Of a stretch of DNA of 13,773 bases, positions 6,101-13,700 are shown piece after piece; positions within the stretch are counted from its first letter, which is position 1, and each line of letters starts with the position of its first letter. Under the pieces are notes generated by a model. That model had not been told where the DNA came from. It saw only the letters and a list, made by a program, of their open reading frames with translations, and searched no databases. This DNA comes from PWQG01 sp041685555 (lineage in GTDB: Bacteria; Pseudomonadota; Gammaproteobacteria; Pseudomonadales; Pseudohongiellaceae). Both the position numbers and the translations under genes were made by a program. Where the stretch lies: positions 1-13,773 of the forward strand of contig JAWLFN010000047.1 in NCBI GenBank assembly GCA_041685555.1. The letters are read 5' to 3'.

Positions 6101-6538
6101 CTACAGACCAATGACTTCCATGCGTTCACTGTCGGCGACGGTCACACGAGTGCCGTCCAGCGTTGTGAAGGCGCGATCTCCGAGGTCACGCTTGCGTACC
6201 TGGTAGGTGACCGGCTCGCCATCGCCGGCATGCAGGATCACGGTCACCGGTTCCCGGGCATTCTGCCACCCCTGATAGTACAACAGTGTGCCCAGCGTGA
6301 TGCCAGCAGTCAGGGCAATCCAGAAGAGGACGCGGCCGGACACTCGCGGGATGTGGCGGTTGCGTGCGGCCGGGATATCGGGATCGGCACGGGCACCCTT
6401 GCCATTCCAGGGGTTATCGGCGCGTGCCGGGGAGGCGCGATCCGCCGCTGCGCGGGCAGAGCCGGGGCGGGCCCGGTAACGGACATACAGTGCCGCCGCG
6501 ATGATCACTGCCAGTGTCAGGAATATTTTACCGAGCAT
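6101..6538 (-). CDS. Unrecognised membrane protein with two predicted transmembrane segments
   Basis: A 145-residue protein from the ATG at 6538; a longer frame opens at 6580 but adds an unlikely Cys-rich extension. A membrane segment lies at about 4-20. A basic, Ala/Arg/Asp/Pro-rich linker (21-65) contains DNPWNGKG. A second segment follows (about 68-87), then a soluble beta-rich tail (97-145) reading roughly VTVILHAGDGEPVTYQV to the end. Both termini are probably on the same side of the membrane. I do not recognise a family. Its 5' end faces the divergent 72-residue membrane protein 75 bp away, and the ribosome site is weak (GCGG). Its end is followed by a nested stem-loop. Confidence 0.6.
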   Translation of the reverse strand: MLGKIFLTLAVIIAAALYVRYRARPGSARAAADRASPARADNPWNGKGARADPDIPAARNRHIPRVSGRVLFWIALTAGITLGTLLYYQGWQNAREPVTVILHAGDGEPVTYQVRKRDLGDRAFTTLDGTRVTVADSERMEVIGL

Positions 6539-6555
6539 CCGCGGATGATAGCACA

Positions 6556-6584
6556 TTGAATCGCAGGCGCTGGACTGCAATAAT
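6556..6584 (+). promoter_or_regulatory. Sigma70-like extended -10 promoter for the 72-residue protein gene
   Basis: TTGAAT (6556-6561) and AATAAT (6579-6584) are 17 bases apart, and TGC directly before the -10 makes it an extended -10. Transcription would begin near 6591, some 20 bases before the ATG at 6614. Confidence 0.5.
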
Positions 6585-6613
6585 CAGCCTGGTTTTTACG
6601 GGGGGACAATACT

Positions 6614-6832
6614 ATGCAGCGATTCGTGGCCATTGTGCAGGGATTCCTGGCCCTGTGTTGCGCCGGCCTGGCCATTGCCACGGCGGTCAACCTGGGCTTC
6701 ATCCTGATGCGTCCGGACTCTGTATCGGTTGCCAATGTGCTGGTGGCCCAGCTGCTGTGGATCGTGGTGCTGAGCGCCGCCGCGACCATCCTGTTCCGCC
6801 GCGCCCGACGGAATCTGACCGACAGCCGATGA
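6614..6832 (+). CDS. Small two-segment inner-membrane protein of unknown function
   Basis: A 72-residue hydrophobic protein with two predicted membrane helices (about 8-31 and 38-61) joined by a short loop MRPDSVSV. The basic tail FRRARRNLTDSR should face the cytoplasm. A GGGGGGA ribosome site lies about 8 bases before the ATG, and a good promoter sits just upstream, which together make a real gene likely. I do not recognise a family. It is probably transcribed alone: the ribF promoter starts 40 bp after its stop. The region 6833-6872 holds only a weak 5-bp stem (GCCGG/CCGGC). Confidence 0.65.
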   Translation: MQRFVAIVQGFLALCCAGLAIATAVNLGFILMRPDSVSVANVLVAQLLWIVVLSAAATILFRRARRNLTDSR

Positions 6833-6872
6833 TCCTGGTGTCGCCGGCCACCCCGCGTCCGGCTCCACTTTC

Positions 6873-6901
6873 TTGGGACGGCTGTCAATTCAGGGTATAA
6901 T
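6873..6901 (+). promoter_or_regulatory. Strong sigma70-like promoter for the ribF-ileS operon
   Basis: TTGGGA (6873-6878) is followed after exactly 17 bases by a perfect TATAAT (6896-6901). Transcription would start near 6908, leaving a leader of about 56 bases before the ribF ATG. No FMN riboswitch would fit in so short a leader. Confidence 0.65.
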
Positions 6902-6938
6902 CACGCGTTTTGCTGCGCCGGTCTGGCGACCGACCAGG

Positions 6939-6966
6939 GATCACCCGGCATGGATCATCCGGCATG
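6939..6966 (+). repeat. Tandem 14-bp near-duplication at the ribF start, creating a 5-codon upstream ORF
   Basis: GATCACCCGGCATG (6939-6952) is followed directly by GATCATCCGGCATG (6953-6966), with one mismatch. The second copy supplies the ribF ATG. The first ATG (6950) opens a different frame that encodes MDHPA and stops at TGA 6965-6967, overlapping the ribF start as ATGA. Reinitiation from this mini-ORF could set ribF expression (inference). Confidence 0.5.
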
Positions 6967-7929
6967 AGAGTCATTGAATCGACCCAGGCGTTCCGGGAAC
7001 GGCATTCGCACTGTGTCGCCACCATCGGCAAGTTCGACGGGGTTCATCGTGGACACCAGGCCATTGTGGCGCAGCTGCTGGAGCAGGCGACCCGCCATGG
7101 TGTTCCTTCCGTGGTGATCGTTACGGAGCCGCATCCGGAGGAGTTCTTCGCCTCGACGGAACAGGACTGCCCGGCCCGTCTCAATGAGCCGGGTGAGAAG
7201 ATCGCGGTACTGGAGTCTCTGGGTGTGGAGTATGTCTACCTGCTCCGCTTTGATCGGGACCTGGCCGCGCTGAGCGCGCAGCGCTATATCGACGACATAC
7301 TGGTCGAGGGGCTGGGGATTCGGGCCCTGATTGCCGGCAGTGATTTCCGGTTCGGACATCGTCGGCAGGGTGATTTTGCGCTGTTGCAAAGCAGTGGCGG
7401 TCGGCACGGATTCGAGGTGATCGAGACGCAGAGCTGTTACCAGGACGGTGAGCGCATCAGCAGTACGGCGATTCGCGAACACCTGCAGCGCGGTGACTTC
7501 GATCAGGTCGAGGCCATGCTGGGGCGGCCCTACGCGATTGCGGGCAAGGTGGTGAAGGGGCAGCAACTGGGTCGCAACCTGGGCTTCCCGACCTGCAACG
7601 TGCAGTTGAACCGGCGCAGCCTGCCATTGCACGGCGTCTATGCCTGTCAGGCACGGATCACCACGGCAGACGGTGAACATTTCGACTGGCCCGGCGCGGC
7701 CAACATCGGCTACCGCCCGACTGTGTCGCAACGCCGCGAAGCCGTGCTGGAAGTCCATCTGCTGGACTTCCAGGGCGACCTGTATGGCGCTGAGATGACG
7801 GTAGTATTCCGCCACAAGGTACGAGACGAGGAAAAATTCGATTCGCTGGAGGCCCTGAAGGCACAGATTGCCCGGGACGTGGACCAGGTCCGGGCCAGTT
7901 TCCGGAGTGATACAGCGCATCAGAACTGA
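6964..7929 (+). CDS. ribF: Bifunctional riboflavin kinase / FAD synthetase
   Basis: A 321-residue enzyme (E. coli about 313) that phosphorylates riboflavin to FMN and adenylylates FMN to FAD in the cytoplasm. The N-terminal FAD-synthetase domain (1-180) shows IGKFDGVHRGH (21-31), GSDFRFGHRRQGD (125-137) and ISSTAIR (165-171). The C-terminal kinase domain (185-315) shows GRNLGFPTCN (203-212), GVYA (224-227) and VLEVHLLDF (261-269), with Glu263 the likely catalytic residue. The ATG at 6964 gives the family N-terminus. A TTG at 6910 would add 18 residues but sits almost at the predicted transcript start. It is the first gene of the run to ileS, 28 bp before it. The rpsT and murJ genes often found upstream in gammaproteobacteria are not here. 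Confidence 0.97.
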   Translation: MRVIESTQAFRERHSHCVATIGKFDGVHRGHQAIVAQLLEQATRHGVPSVVIVTEPHPEEFFASTEQDCPARLNEPGEKIAVLESLGVEYVYLLRFDRDLAALSAQRYIDDILVEGLGIRALIAGSDFRFGHRRQGDFALLQSSGGRHGFEVIETQSCYQDGERISSTAIREHLQRGDFDQVEAMLGRPYAIAGKVVKGQQLGRNLGFPTCNVQLNRRSLPLHGVYACQARITTADGEHFDWPGAANIGYRPTVSQRREAVLEVHLLDFQGDLYGAEMTVVFRHKVRDEEKFDSLEALKAQIARDVDQVRASFRSDTAHQN

Positions 7930-7957
7930 ACAGACCACAGGACTATGAGTCAACCCG

Positions 7958-10783
7958 ATGAGTGACTACAAACAGACGCTGAACCTGCCGAAAACCGATT
8001 TCCCCATGAAGGCCAGCCTGGCCCAGCGTGAGCCCGAGCGGCTGAAGCACTGGCAGAAAACGGCGTTGTACCAGCGCATCCAGAAGAACAGTGCCGGACG
8101 ACCGAGATTCATTCTTCATGACGGGCCTCCCTACGCCAACGGTGATCTGCATCTGGGGCATGCCGTCAACAAGATCCTCAAGGACATCATCGTCAAGTCC
8201 CGGACCCTGGATGGATTCGATGCACCCTATGTGCCGGGGTGGGACTGTCATGGCCTGCCCATCGAACACAATGTCGAGAAAAAGAAGGGCAAGGCCGGTC
8301 ACAAGATCAGTCATGCCGAGTTCCGCAAGGCCTGCCGGGCCTACGCAGAACGGCAGGTGGAGAACCAGAAGAAAGACTTCGTCCGCATGGGTGTGCTGGG
8401 TGACTGGGACCATCCCTACCTGACCATGGACTACCGCACCGAGGCGGACATCGTCCGGGCGCTGGGTCGGATCGCTGCCCGTGGTCATCTGGTCAAGGGC
8501 TACAAGCCGGTCTACTGGAGCGTTGTGGGCGGTTCCGCTCTGGCCGAGGCGGAAGTCGAGTACCAGGACAAGGAATCCTGGTCCATCGATGTGCGTTTTC
8601 CGGTGGCGGATCCAGTCGGCTTTCTGCGCGCCTTCGGTGTTGCGTCCGGAGACGTGTCCCTGCCGTTGTCGGTGATCATCTGGACCACTACCCCCTGGAC
8701 CCTGCCCGCCAATCAGGCTGTGTCCCTGCATCCGGAACTTGAGTACGCACTGGTCGAGGCTGAACTGGAGGGCGAGATCGGCAGGGAAACCATGGTGGTG
8801 GCGGCCGAGATGGTCGAAGACATCATGCAACGGTTTGACAGTCGTGAATATCGCGTAGTGGCAACCGTCAAGGGCGCCGCATTGGAACGTCATGCGCTGC
8901 GTCATCCGTTCATCGACAAGCAGGTGCCGATCATCCTGGGTGAGCATGTCACCACCGAGGCCGGCACCGGCTGTGTCCACACCGCGCCGGATCACGGCAT
9001 GGACGACTTCCTGGTGGGCAGGGCCTATGGCATTGGTACCCTGAATCTGATCGATGACAACGGCGTGTTCGGGGAAGCGGCGGGGCGCTTTGCCGGCGTG
9101 CATGTCTACAAGGCGGACGAGCAGGTGCTGGAGGTGTTGCGTGGAAAACATGCCCTGGTGCATTGTGAACAGATCGTGCACAGCTATGCACACTGCTGGC
9201 GCACCAAGACACCGCTGATCTATCGGGCCACGCCGCAGTGGTTTATCAGCATGAACGAGCAGGGACTGCTGGATGACTGCCTGAAGGCGGTACCGGAGGT
9301 CCAGTGGATTCCGGACTGGGGTCGGGCCCGCATCGAACTGATGCTGAAAGGCAGCCCGGACTGGTGTGTCTCGCGGCAGCGCACCTGGGGTGTGCCGATC
9401 ACACTGTTCGTGCACCGCGAAACCGGCGAAATGCATCCGCGCAGCGAAGCGTTGTTCGAGGCGGTGGCCCAGCGCATCGAGAAGGAGGGCATGGATGCCT
9501 GGTTCGAACTCGATGCCGGTGAGCTGCTTGGCGACGAGGCCGACCAGTACAGTAAGGTCACCGATACGCTGGATGTCTGGTTTGATTCCGGGGTCACACA
9601 TTACTCGGTGTTGCAGCAGCGTGAAGAACTGGAGTATCCGGCGGATCTTTATCTGGAAGGCTCGGATCAGCACCGCGGATGGTTCCAGTCTTCCCTGAAG
9701 ACCTCGGTGGCGATGAACGGCAAGGCGCCCTATCGTCAGGTTCTGACGCACGGGTTTACGGTGGATGCACAGGGACACAAGATGTCGAAGTCGCTGGGCA
9801 ATACCATCTCTCCGCACGAGGTGTTCGCCCAGTACGGTGCCGATATCCTGCGTCTGTGGGTGGCGGCGACCGACTATCGTGGCGAGATTCCGGTGTCGCA
9901 GGAGATCCTGAAGCGCGTGGCCGATGCCTACCGCCGGATCCGCAATACCGCCCGCTTCCTGCTGTCGAATCTGAATGGTTTCGAGCCGGACCAGCATCTG
10001 GTGGCGCCACGGGAAATGCTGGCGCTGGATTACTGGATCACCCGCCAGGCTCAGCAGCTTCGGGACAGCGTACAGGAAGACTACCGGCAATATCATTTCC
10101 TGGGCGTATATCAGAAAGTACACAATTTCTGTGTCAATGAACTGGGCAGTTTCTATCTGGATGTGATCAAGGATCGCCAGTACACCACGCAGGCCACCAG
10201 TCTGGCCCGTCGCTCCACGCAAAGTGCCATGTATCACATAGTGGAGATGCTGGCCCGACTGATCGCGCCCATTCTCAGCTTCACCGCTGATGAGTTGTGG
10301 GAGCACATACCCGGTGAACGTGCCGACGCCGTGTTTCTGACCCGTTTCGATGAAGGACTGGATACATTGCCGCAGGCGCATGGCCTGGACGATACGTTCT
10401 GGCAACAGATCATGGCGGTACGGACAGCTGTGAATCGCGAGCTGGAGAGCCGGCGCGCGGCCCGGGAGATCGGTTCCGGTCTGGGCGCCGAGGTCACGCT
10501 CGAATGCACTGCGGAGTTGGCGGATCAATTGGCCCGCCTGGGCGCCGAGCTGCGTTTTGTGCTGCTGGTGTCCGAGGTCACCGTCAATATCGCGGAGACC
10601 ACGCAAGACGTGGCCGATGTGCCCGGTCTCGGTGGTATCCACGTGCAGCCGTCGGCACATGCCAAGTGCGCGCGCTGCTGGCATCACCGAGCCGATGTGG
10701 GGCAGCACAAGGCGCACCCGGAGTTGTGTGGGCGCTGCGTGGAGAATGTGGACGGAAACGGAGAAGAACGCCTCTATGCCTGA
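7958..10783 (+). CDS. ileS: Isoleucine--tRNA ligase
   Basis: A 941-residue class I aminoacyl-tRNA synthetase (E. coli 938) that charges tRNA-Ile and hydrolyses misactivated valine. Visible features are the ATP site HLGH (65-68, after DGPPYANGD) and the editing domain with TTTPWTLPANQAVS and GTGCVHTAPDHGMDDF. KMSKS lies at 608-612, followed by the helical anticodon-binding domain. The C-terminal zinc finger uses Cys904, Cys907, Cys924 and Cys927 (CARCW and CGRC). This is the bacterial type with a full zinc finger. No strong ribosome site precedes the ATG (CAGGA about 15 bases away), so coupling to ribF translation is possible. Its stop overlaps the fkpB start by 8 bp (ATGCCTGA). An antisense open frame of similar length is a coding-bias shadow. 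Confidence 0.98.
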   Translation: MSDYKQTLNLPKTDFPMKASLAQREPERLKHWQKTALYQRIQKNSAGRPRFILHDGPPYANGDLHLGHAVNKILKDIIVKSRTLDGFDAPYVPGWDCHGLPIEHNVEKKKGKAGHKISHAEFRKACRAYAERQVENQKKDFVRMGVLGDWDHPYLTMDYRTEADIVRALGRIAARGHLVKGYKPVYWSVVGGSALAEAEVEYQDKESWSIDVRFPVADPVGFLRAFGVASGDVSLPLSVIIWTTTPWTLPANQAVSLHPELEYALVEAELEGEIGRETMVVAAEMVEDIMQRFDSREYRVVATVKGAALERHALRHPFIDKQVPIILGEHVTTEAGTGCVHTAPDHGMDDFLVGRAYGIGTLNLIDDNGVFGEAAGRFAGVHVYKADEQVLEVLRGKHALVHCEQIVHSYAHCWRTKTPLIYRATPQWFISMNEQGLLDDCLKAVPEVQWIPDWGRARIELMLKGSPDWCVSRQRTWGVPITLFVHRETGEMHPRSEALFEAVAQRIEKEGMDAWFELDAGELLGDEADQYSKVTDTLDVWFDSGVTHYSVLQQREELEYPADLYLEGSDQHRGWFQSSLKTSVAMNGKAPYRQVLTHGFTVDAQGHKMSKSLGNTISPHEVFAQYGADILRLWVAATDYRGEIPVSQEILKRVADAYRRIRNTARFLLSNLNGFEPDQHLVAPREMLALDYWITRQAQQLRDSVQEDYRQYHFLGVYQKVHNFCVNELGSFYLDVIKDRQYTTQATSLARRSTQSAMYHIVEMLARLIAPILSFTADELWEHIPGERADAVFLTRFDEGLDTLPQAHGLDDTFWQQIMAVRTAVNRELESRRAAREIGSGLGAEVTLECTAELADQLARLGAELRFVLLVSEVTVNIAETTQDVADVPGLGGIHVQPSAHAKCARCWHHRADVGQHKAHPELCGRCVENVDGNGEERLYA

Positions 10784-11270
10784 AACTGCCGATGAGGGAG
10801 CCACCATTGCGCACGGGGCCAGGGTGACTCTGCATTTCGCCCTGGCCCTGACCGATGGCACGGAAATCGATTCCAACTACGAGCGTGAGCCGGCCACGTT
10901 CGTGGTGGGTGACGGATCGCTGCTGCCGGGTTTTGAGGCAGCGCTCGCCGGGCATCGTGCCGGTGATCGGGTGCGTACACGGTTGCCCGAGGAGAGAGCC
11001 TTTGGCGCCGTCAATCCGGAGAACATCCAGACGTTCAATCGCGAGCGTTTTGCGTCAATGATCGCGCGCAGTCCGGAGCCGGTAGTGCCGGGCACGGTAC
11101 TGGCCTTCGCCGATGGTGCCGGCAACGATATACCCGGTGTGATACAGTCGATCGATGAAGCATTGATGGTCGTGGATTTCAATCATCCGCTGGCCGGGCG
11201 CGAGATCGACTTCTCCGCTGATATTCTTGCAGTCATTCCGGCCGGCGTGCAGGCCGTGGAGGTACGATGA
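10776..11270 (+). CDS. fkpB: FKBP-type peptidyl-prolyl isomerase, FkpB/SlpA type
   Basis: A 164-residue SlyD-like cis-trans prolyl isomerase and chaperone of the cytoplasm; E. coli FkpB has 149. The FKBP half-domains are VTLHFALALTDGTEIDSN (17-34), VVGDGSLLPGFEAALAG (43-59) and the closing DFNHPLAGREIDFSADI (134-150). The inserted IF (chaperone) domain lies between, with FGAVNPENIQTFNRE (76-90) typical of SlpA. The ATG at 10776 overlaps the ileS stop; GGAGA lies about 11 bases upstream. It ends in an ATGA overlap with ispH. In E. coli lspA stands between ileS and fkpB; here it is missing. The fkpB-ispH pairing is widely conserved and supports the assignment. No metal-binding His-rich tail like that of SlyD is present. 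Confidence 0.93.
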   Translation: MPETADEGATIAHGARVTLHFALALTDGTEIDSNYEREPATFVVGDGSLLPGFEAALAGHRAGDRVRTRLPEERAFGAVNPENIQTFNRERFASMIARSPEPVVPGTVLAFADGAGNDIPGVIQSIDEALMVVDFNHPLAGREIDFSADILAVIPAGVQAVEVR

Positions 11271-12280
11271 GCATGGCGACACAGGAACAGGGCGCTGTCA
11301 CGGGAACCGTGACGCCTGGCGCCGACATAGAGATCCGTCTGGCCAACCCGCGGGGCTTCTGCGCCGGGGTGGACCGTGCCATCGATATTGTCAATCGGGC
11401 GCTGGATGTCTACGGTGCCCCGATCTACGTGCGTCACGAAGTCGTGCACAACAAGTTTGTGGTCGATACCCTGCGTCAGCGTGGCGCCATTTTCGTGGAT
11501 GAGCTGGACGCGGTGCCACGCCAGGATGATCTGGGCCGTAAACCGATCGTCATTTTCAGTGCCCATGGTGTTTCCCAGGCCGTGCAGAAAGATGCGAGCG
11601 AGCGCGGCTTCAGGGTCTTTGATGCCACCTGTCCACTGGTCACCAAGGTGCATCTGGAAGTCAGTCGGTACAGTCGTGACGGGCGCGAGTGCGTCCTGAT
11701 CGGCCACGCCCGCCACCCGGAGGTGGAGGGCACCATGGGGCAGTATGACCGCGGCAATGGGGGGGATATCTACCTCGTTGAATCGGTGGACGACGTCGCC
11801 ACACTGGACGTGTGTGACCCCGACAACCTGGCCTACGTCACCCAGACTACGCTGTCCATGGATGATACCTCGCGCATCATCGATGCGCTGCGGGAACGAT
11901 TTCCGCGGATAGAAGGTCCCCGGAAGAAAGACATCTGTTACGCGACCCAGAATCGTCAGGATGCGGTCAAGCAGCTGGCGCTGGAATGTGATCTGCTGTT
12001 GGTTGTCGGTTCACCCAACAGCTCCAACTCCAACCGTCTGCGCGAACTGGCCGAGCGCATGGGTTGTGAAGCCTATCTGATCGACCGCGTGAACGACCTG
12101 CAGTCGCAGTGGTTCGACGGCAAGCGCCGCTTCGGTATCACGGCTGGTGCCTCCGCGCCCGAGGTCCTGGTCCGGCAGGTGGTCGATCGCCTGCGTGACA
12201 TGACAGGGGTGGCTCCGCATGAGCTGGATGGGGTGGAAGAGAACATCGTGTTCCGCATGCCGCGGGAGCTGGCCGACTGA
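11267..12280 (+). CDS. ispH: 4-hydroxy-3-methylbut-2-enyl diphosphate reductase
   Basis: A 337-residue iron-sulphur enzyme (E. coli 316) for the last step of the MEP pathway, reducing HMBPP to IPP and DMAPP. The three cluster cysteines are Cys32 (RGFCAGV), Cys122 (DATCPLV) and Cys224 (DICYATQNRQ). Substrate residues are in RHEVVHN (56-62), SAHGVS (98-103), the Glu154 motif HPEVEGTMGQ and GSPNSSNSNRL (248-258). All are present, so the enzyme should be active. The start gives about 20 residues more than E. coli before the first cysteine. It overlaps fkpB by four bases (ATGA); a second ATG lies two codons on. The tetR-type gene follows after 11 bp, suggesting read-through into the regulatory/redox tail. 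Confidence 0.98.
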   Translation: MSMATQEQGAVTGTVTPGADIEIRLANPRGFCAGVDRAIDIVNRALDVYGAPIYVRHEVVHNKFVVDTLRQRGAIFVDELDAVPRQDDLGRKPIVIFSAHGVSQAVQKDASERGFRVFDATCPLVTKVHLEVSRYSRDGRECVLIGHARHPEVEGTMGQYDRGNGGDIYLVESVDDVATLDVCDPDNLAYVTQTTLSMDDTSRIIDALRERFPRIEGPRKKDICYATQNRQDAVKQLALECDLLLVVGSPNSSNSNRLRELAERMGCEAYLIDRVNDLQSQWFDGKRRFGITAGASAPEVLVRQVVDRLRDMTGVAPHELDGVEENIVFRMPRELAD

Positions 12281-12291
12281 CAGGAGAGAGT

Positions 12292-12966
12292 ATGGGTGCC
12301 GCGAGCCGGCGCGAGCATGACAGGCGAGAGCGCGCCGAAGCCATACTGGATGCCGCCGAGAGCGTATTCTTTGACAGGGGGTTCCATCAGACCTCGATGG
12401 ACGAGATTGCCAGGAAGGCACAGATGAGCCGGGCTCTGCTGTACGTCTACTATCGTGACAAAGCCGCTATCATGCGGGGCATCATGCTGCGAGCCGCACA
12501 GGTCATCGAGCGGCGTTTCGAAGCGGCCCGGCAGGCCGGAGGAAGCGGGCTGGAGCAGATCGGGAGGATCGGACAGGCCTACTACGCATTCTCCCGTGAA
12601 CAGTCCGACTATTTCGATGTGTTGACTGACCTCAATACCTTTCCAGTACCCAAGGAGGCCGGTGATGAGCAGATGCGGGCGCTGGGCGAGTGCCGGACAC
12701 GCATCACCGCCATCATGGTGCAGGCCCTGCGAAACGGTCGTGAAGATGGCAGTATCTGCAAGCGGCAAGTGGATGACCCGGTCATGACGGCTTTCATGTT
12801 GCAGGGCATGCTGCACGGCGTGATCATGCAGACCCGCGGGCCTCGCTACTGGGAGGCGACACCAGACAGTTATTCGTATCCGGAATATGACACTCTGATA
12901 CATTACTGCATTCACATGATGAGGGAAGCGATGAAGAATCCGATGACGGACGGCAAGGAGGTGTGA
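12292..12966 (+). CDS. TetR/AcrR-family transcriptional regulator
   Basis: A 224-residue one-component regulator. The N-terminal helix-turn-helix domain (about 10-60) reads AEAILDAAESVFFDRGFHQTSMDEIARKA, then the recognition helix MSRALLYVYYRDKAAI (45-60), close to the family consensus. The rest (70-215) is the helical ligand-binding and dimer domain, whose ligand cannot be read. GGAGAG lies about 5 bases before the ATG. It begins 11 bp after ispH and its stop abuts the redoxin start, so it is probably co-transcribed with both. TetR regulators often repress their neighbours; I see no clear palindrome upstream, because the gap is too short to hold an independent operator-promoter. Its likely targets are the redoxin gene or a distant locus (inference). 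Confidence 0.92.
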   Translation: MGAASRREHDRRERAEAILDAAESVFFDRGFHQTSMDEIARKAQMSRALLYVYYRDKAAIMRGIMLRAAQVIERRFEAARQAGGSGLEQIGRIGQAYYAFSREQSDYFDVLTDLNTFPVPKEAGDEQMRALGECRTRITAIMVQALRNGREDGSICKRQVDDPVMTAFMLQGMLHGVIMQTRGPRYWEATPDSYSYPEYDTLIHYCIHMMREAMKNPMTDGKEV

Positions 12967-13521
12967 ATGGCGCTCACTGAATCGACTATGCTGCCGCTGG
13001 GAACGCCGGCACCGGATTTTGCCCTGCCGGATACCGATGGACAGATCGTGCGACTGGCGGATTTCGAGGACCGGCCGGCCCTGTTGGTCGCATTCCTGTG
13101 TAATCACTGCCCTTTTGTGCGGCATCTGCGTGACGGACTGGCGGATTTTGCCAGGGAATACACGGAGAAAGGTCTGGGCGTTGTGGCGATCAGCGCCAAC
13201 GATGTCTCCGCCTATCCGCAGGATGGTCCCGAGGAGATGGTCCGCGAAAAGGAAGAGGCCGGCTATGTGTTTCCGTATCTGTACGATGAGACACAGAATA
13301 TCGCCCGCGCCTATGCGGCGTCCTGCACCCCGGATTTCTTTCTGTTCGACCAGCAACGCCGCCTGGTGTACCGGGGGCAATTCGACGGCAGTCGCCCGGG
13401 CAATGATGTACCGGTGAGCGGGTCCGACCTGCGAGCCGCCGTGGATGCAGTACTGGCCGGCAAACCGGTCCCGGACGAGCAGAAACCCAGTATCGGCTGT
13501 AATATCAAATGGAAGCGATGA
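12967..13521 (+). CDS. Thioredoxin-fold redoxin (AhpC/TSA-like, PRX-like type)
   Basis: A 184-residue cytoplasmic protein of the peroxiredoxin/thioredoxin superfamily; no signal peptide is present. The front matches the family: LGTPAPDFALPDTDG (11-25), then the active-site region LVAFLCNHCPFVRHL (40-54) with a CxxC pair Cys45/Cys48. The cis-proline region is CTPDFFLFD (120-128). Additional cysteines are Cys120 and Cys178 in the C-terminal GCNIKWK, a tail typical of this subgroup. It probably reduces disulphides or peroxides; the exact reaction is unknown. Translation should be efficient: AAGGAGGTG (12955-12963) forms a near-perfect ribosome site inside the end of the tetR-type gene, whose stop directly abuts this ATG. 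The lipoprotein gene follows with an overlap. Confidence 0.88.
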   Translation: MALTESTMLPLGTPAPDFALPDTDGQIVRLADFEDRPALLVAFLCNHCPFVRHLRDGLADFAREYTEKGLGVVAISANDVSAYPQDGPEEMVREKEEAGYVFPYLYDETQNIARAYAASCTPDFFLFDQQRRLVYRGQFDGSRPGNDVPVSGSDLRAAVDAVLAGKPVPDEQKPSIGCNIKWKR

Positions 13522-13700
13522 GGCGCCACTGGCGCGCCCTGCTGCCTGTACTGCTGGCCGCGCTGCTCACCGGTTGTCTCGGAACGGTGGTGGGCACCAC
13601 CGCGGATGTCGCCATTGGGGTGGGCAAGTTGCCGTTCAAGGTGGCGGGTGCCGCGGTGGAGGTCGCGACCGGAGATGACGAGGACGTCGACGAAGAGTAG
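13518..13700 (+). CDS. Small outer-membrane-type lipoprotein of unknown function
   Basis: A 60-residue lipoprotein. A basic n-region (MRRHWR) and a hydrophobic stretch lead to the lipobox LTGC, with Cys20 to be lipidated. The next residue is Leu, not Asp, so sorting to the outer membrane is expected. The mature part is a glycine/valine-rich segment (VVGTTADVAIGVGKLPFKVAG) ending in an acidic tail DDEDVDEE. Such short proteins with a VGK-PFKVAG core recur in gammaproteobacteria as uncharacterised lipoproteins. The ATG at 13518 makes an ATGA overlap with the redoxin stop. ATG 13509 would add three residues. Neither start has an ideal ribosome site. It ends the plus-strand run. Confidence 0.7.
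   Translation: MRRHWRALLPVLLAALLTGCLGTVVGTTADVAIGVGKLPFKVAGAAVEVATGDDEDVDEE

Noticed and set aside
6902..6963. FMN riboswitch before ribF
   Set aside because: The leader from the predicted start is about 56 bases, far shorter than an FMN element, and the conserved core is absent.
6910..6963. TTG start extending RibF by 18 residues
   Set aside because: It lies about two bases after the predicted transcript start, has no ribosome site, and the extension is not part of the RibF family fold.
7943..10876. A 977-codon open frame antisense to ileS
   Set aside because: It mirrors ileS, which has all its catalytic motifs. Its translation is rich in His, Gln and Arg and shows no domain; GC-biased third positions keep the opposite strand open.
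12073..13380. A 435-codon minus-strand open frame across ispH, the regulator and the redoxin gene
   Set aside because: It spans three well-supported genes on the other strand and has no recognisable motif or ribosome site; coding-bias shadow.
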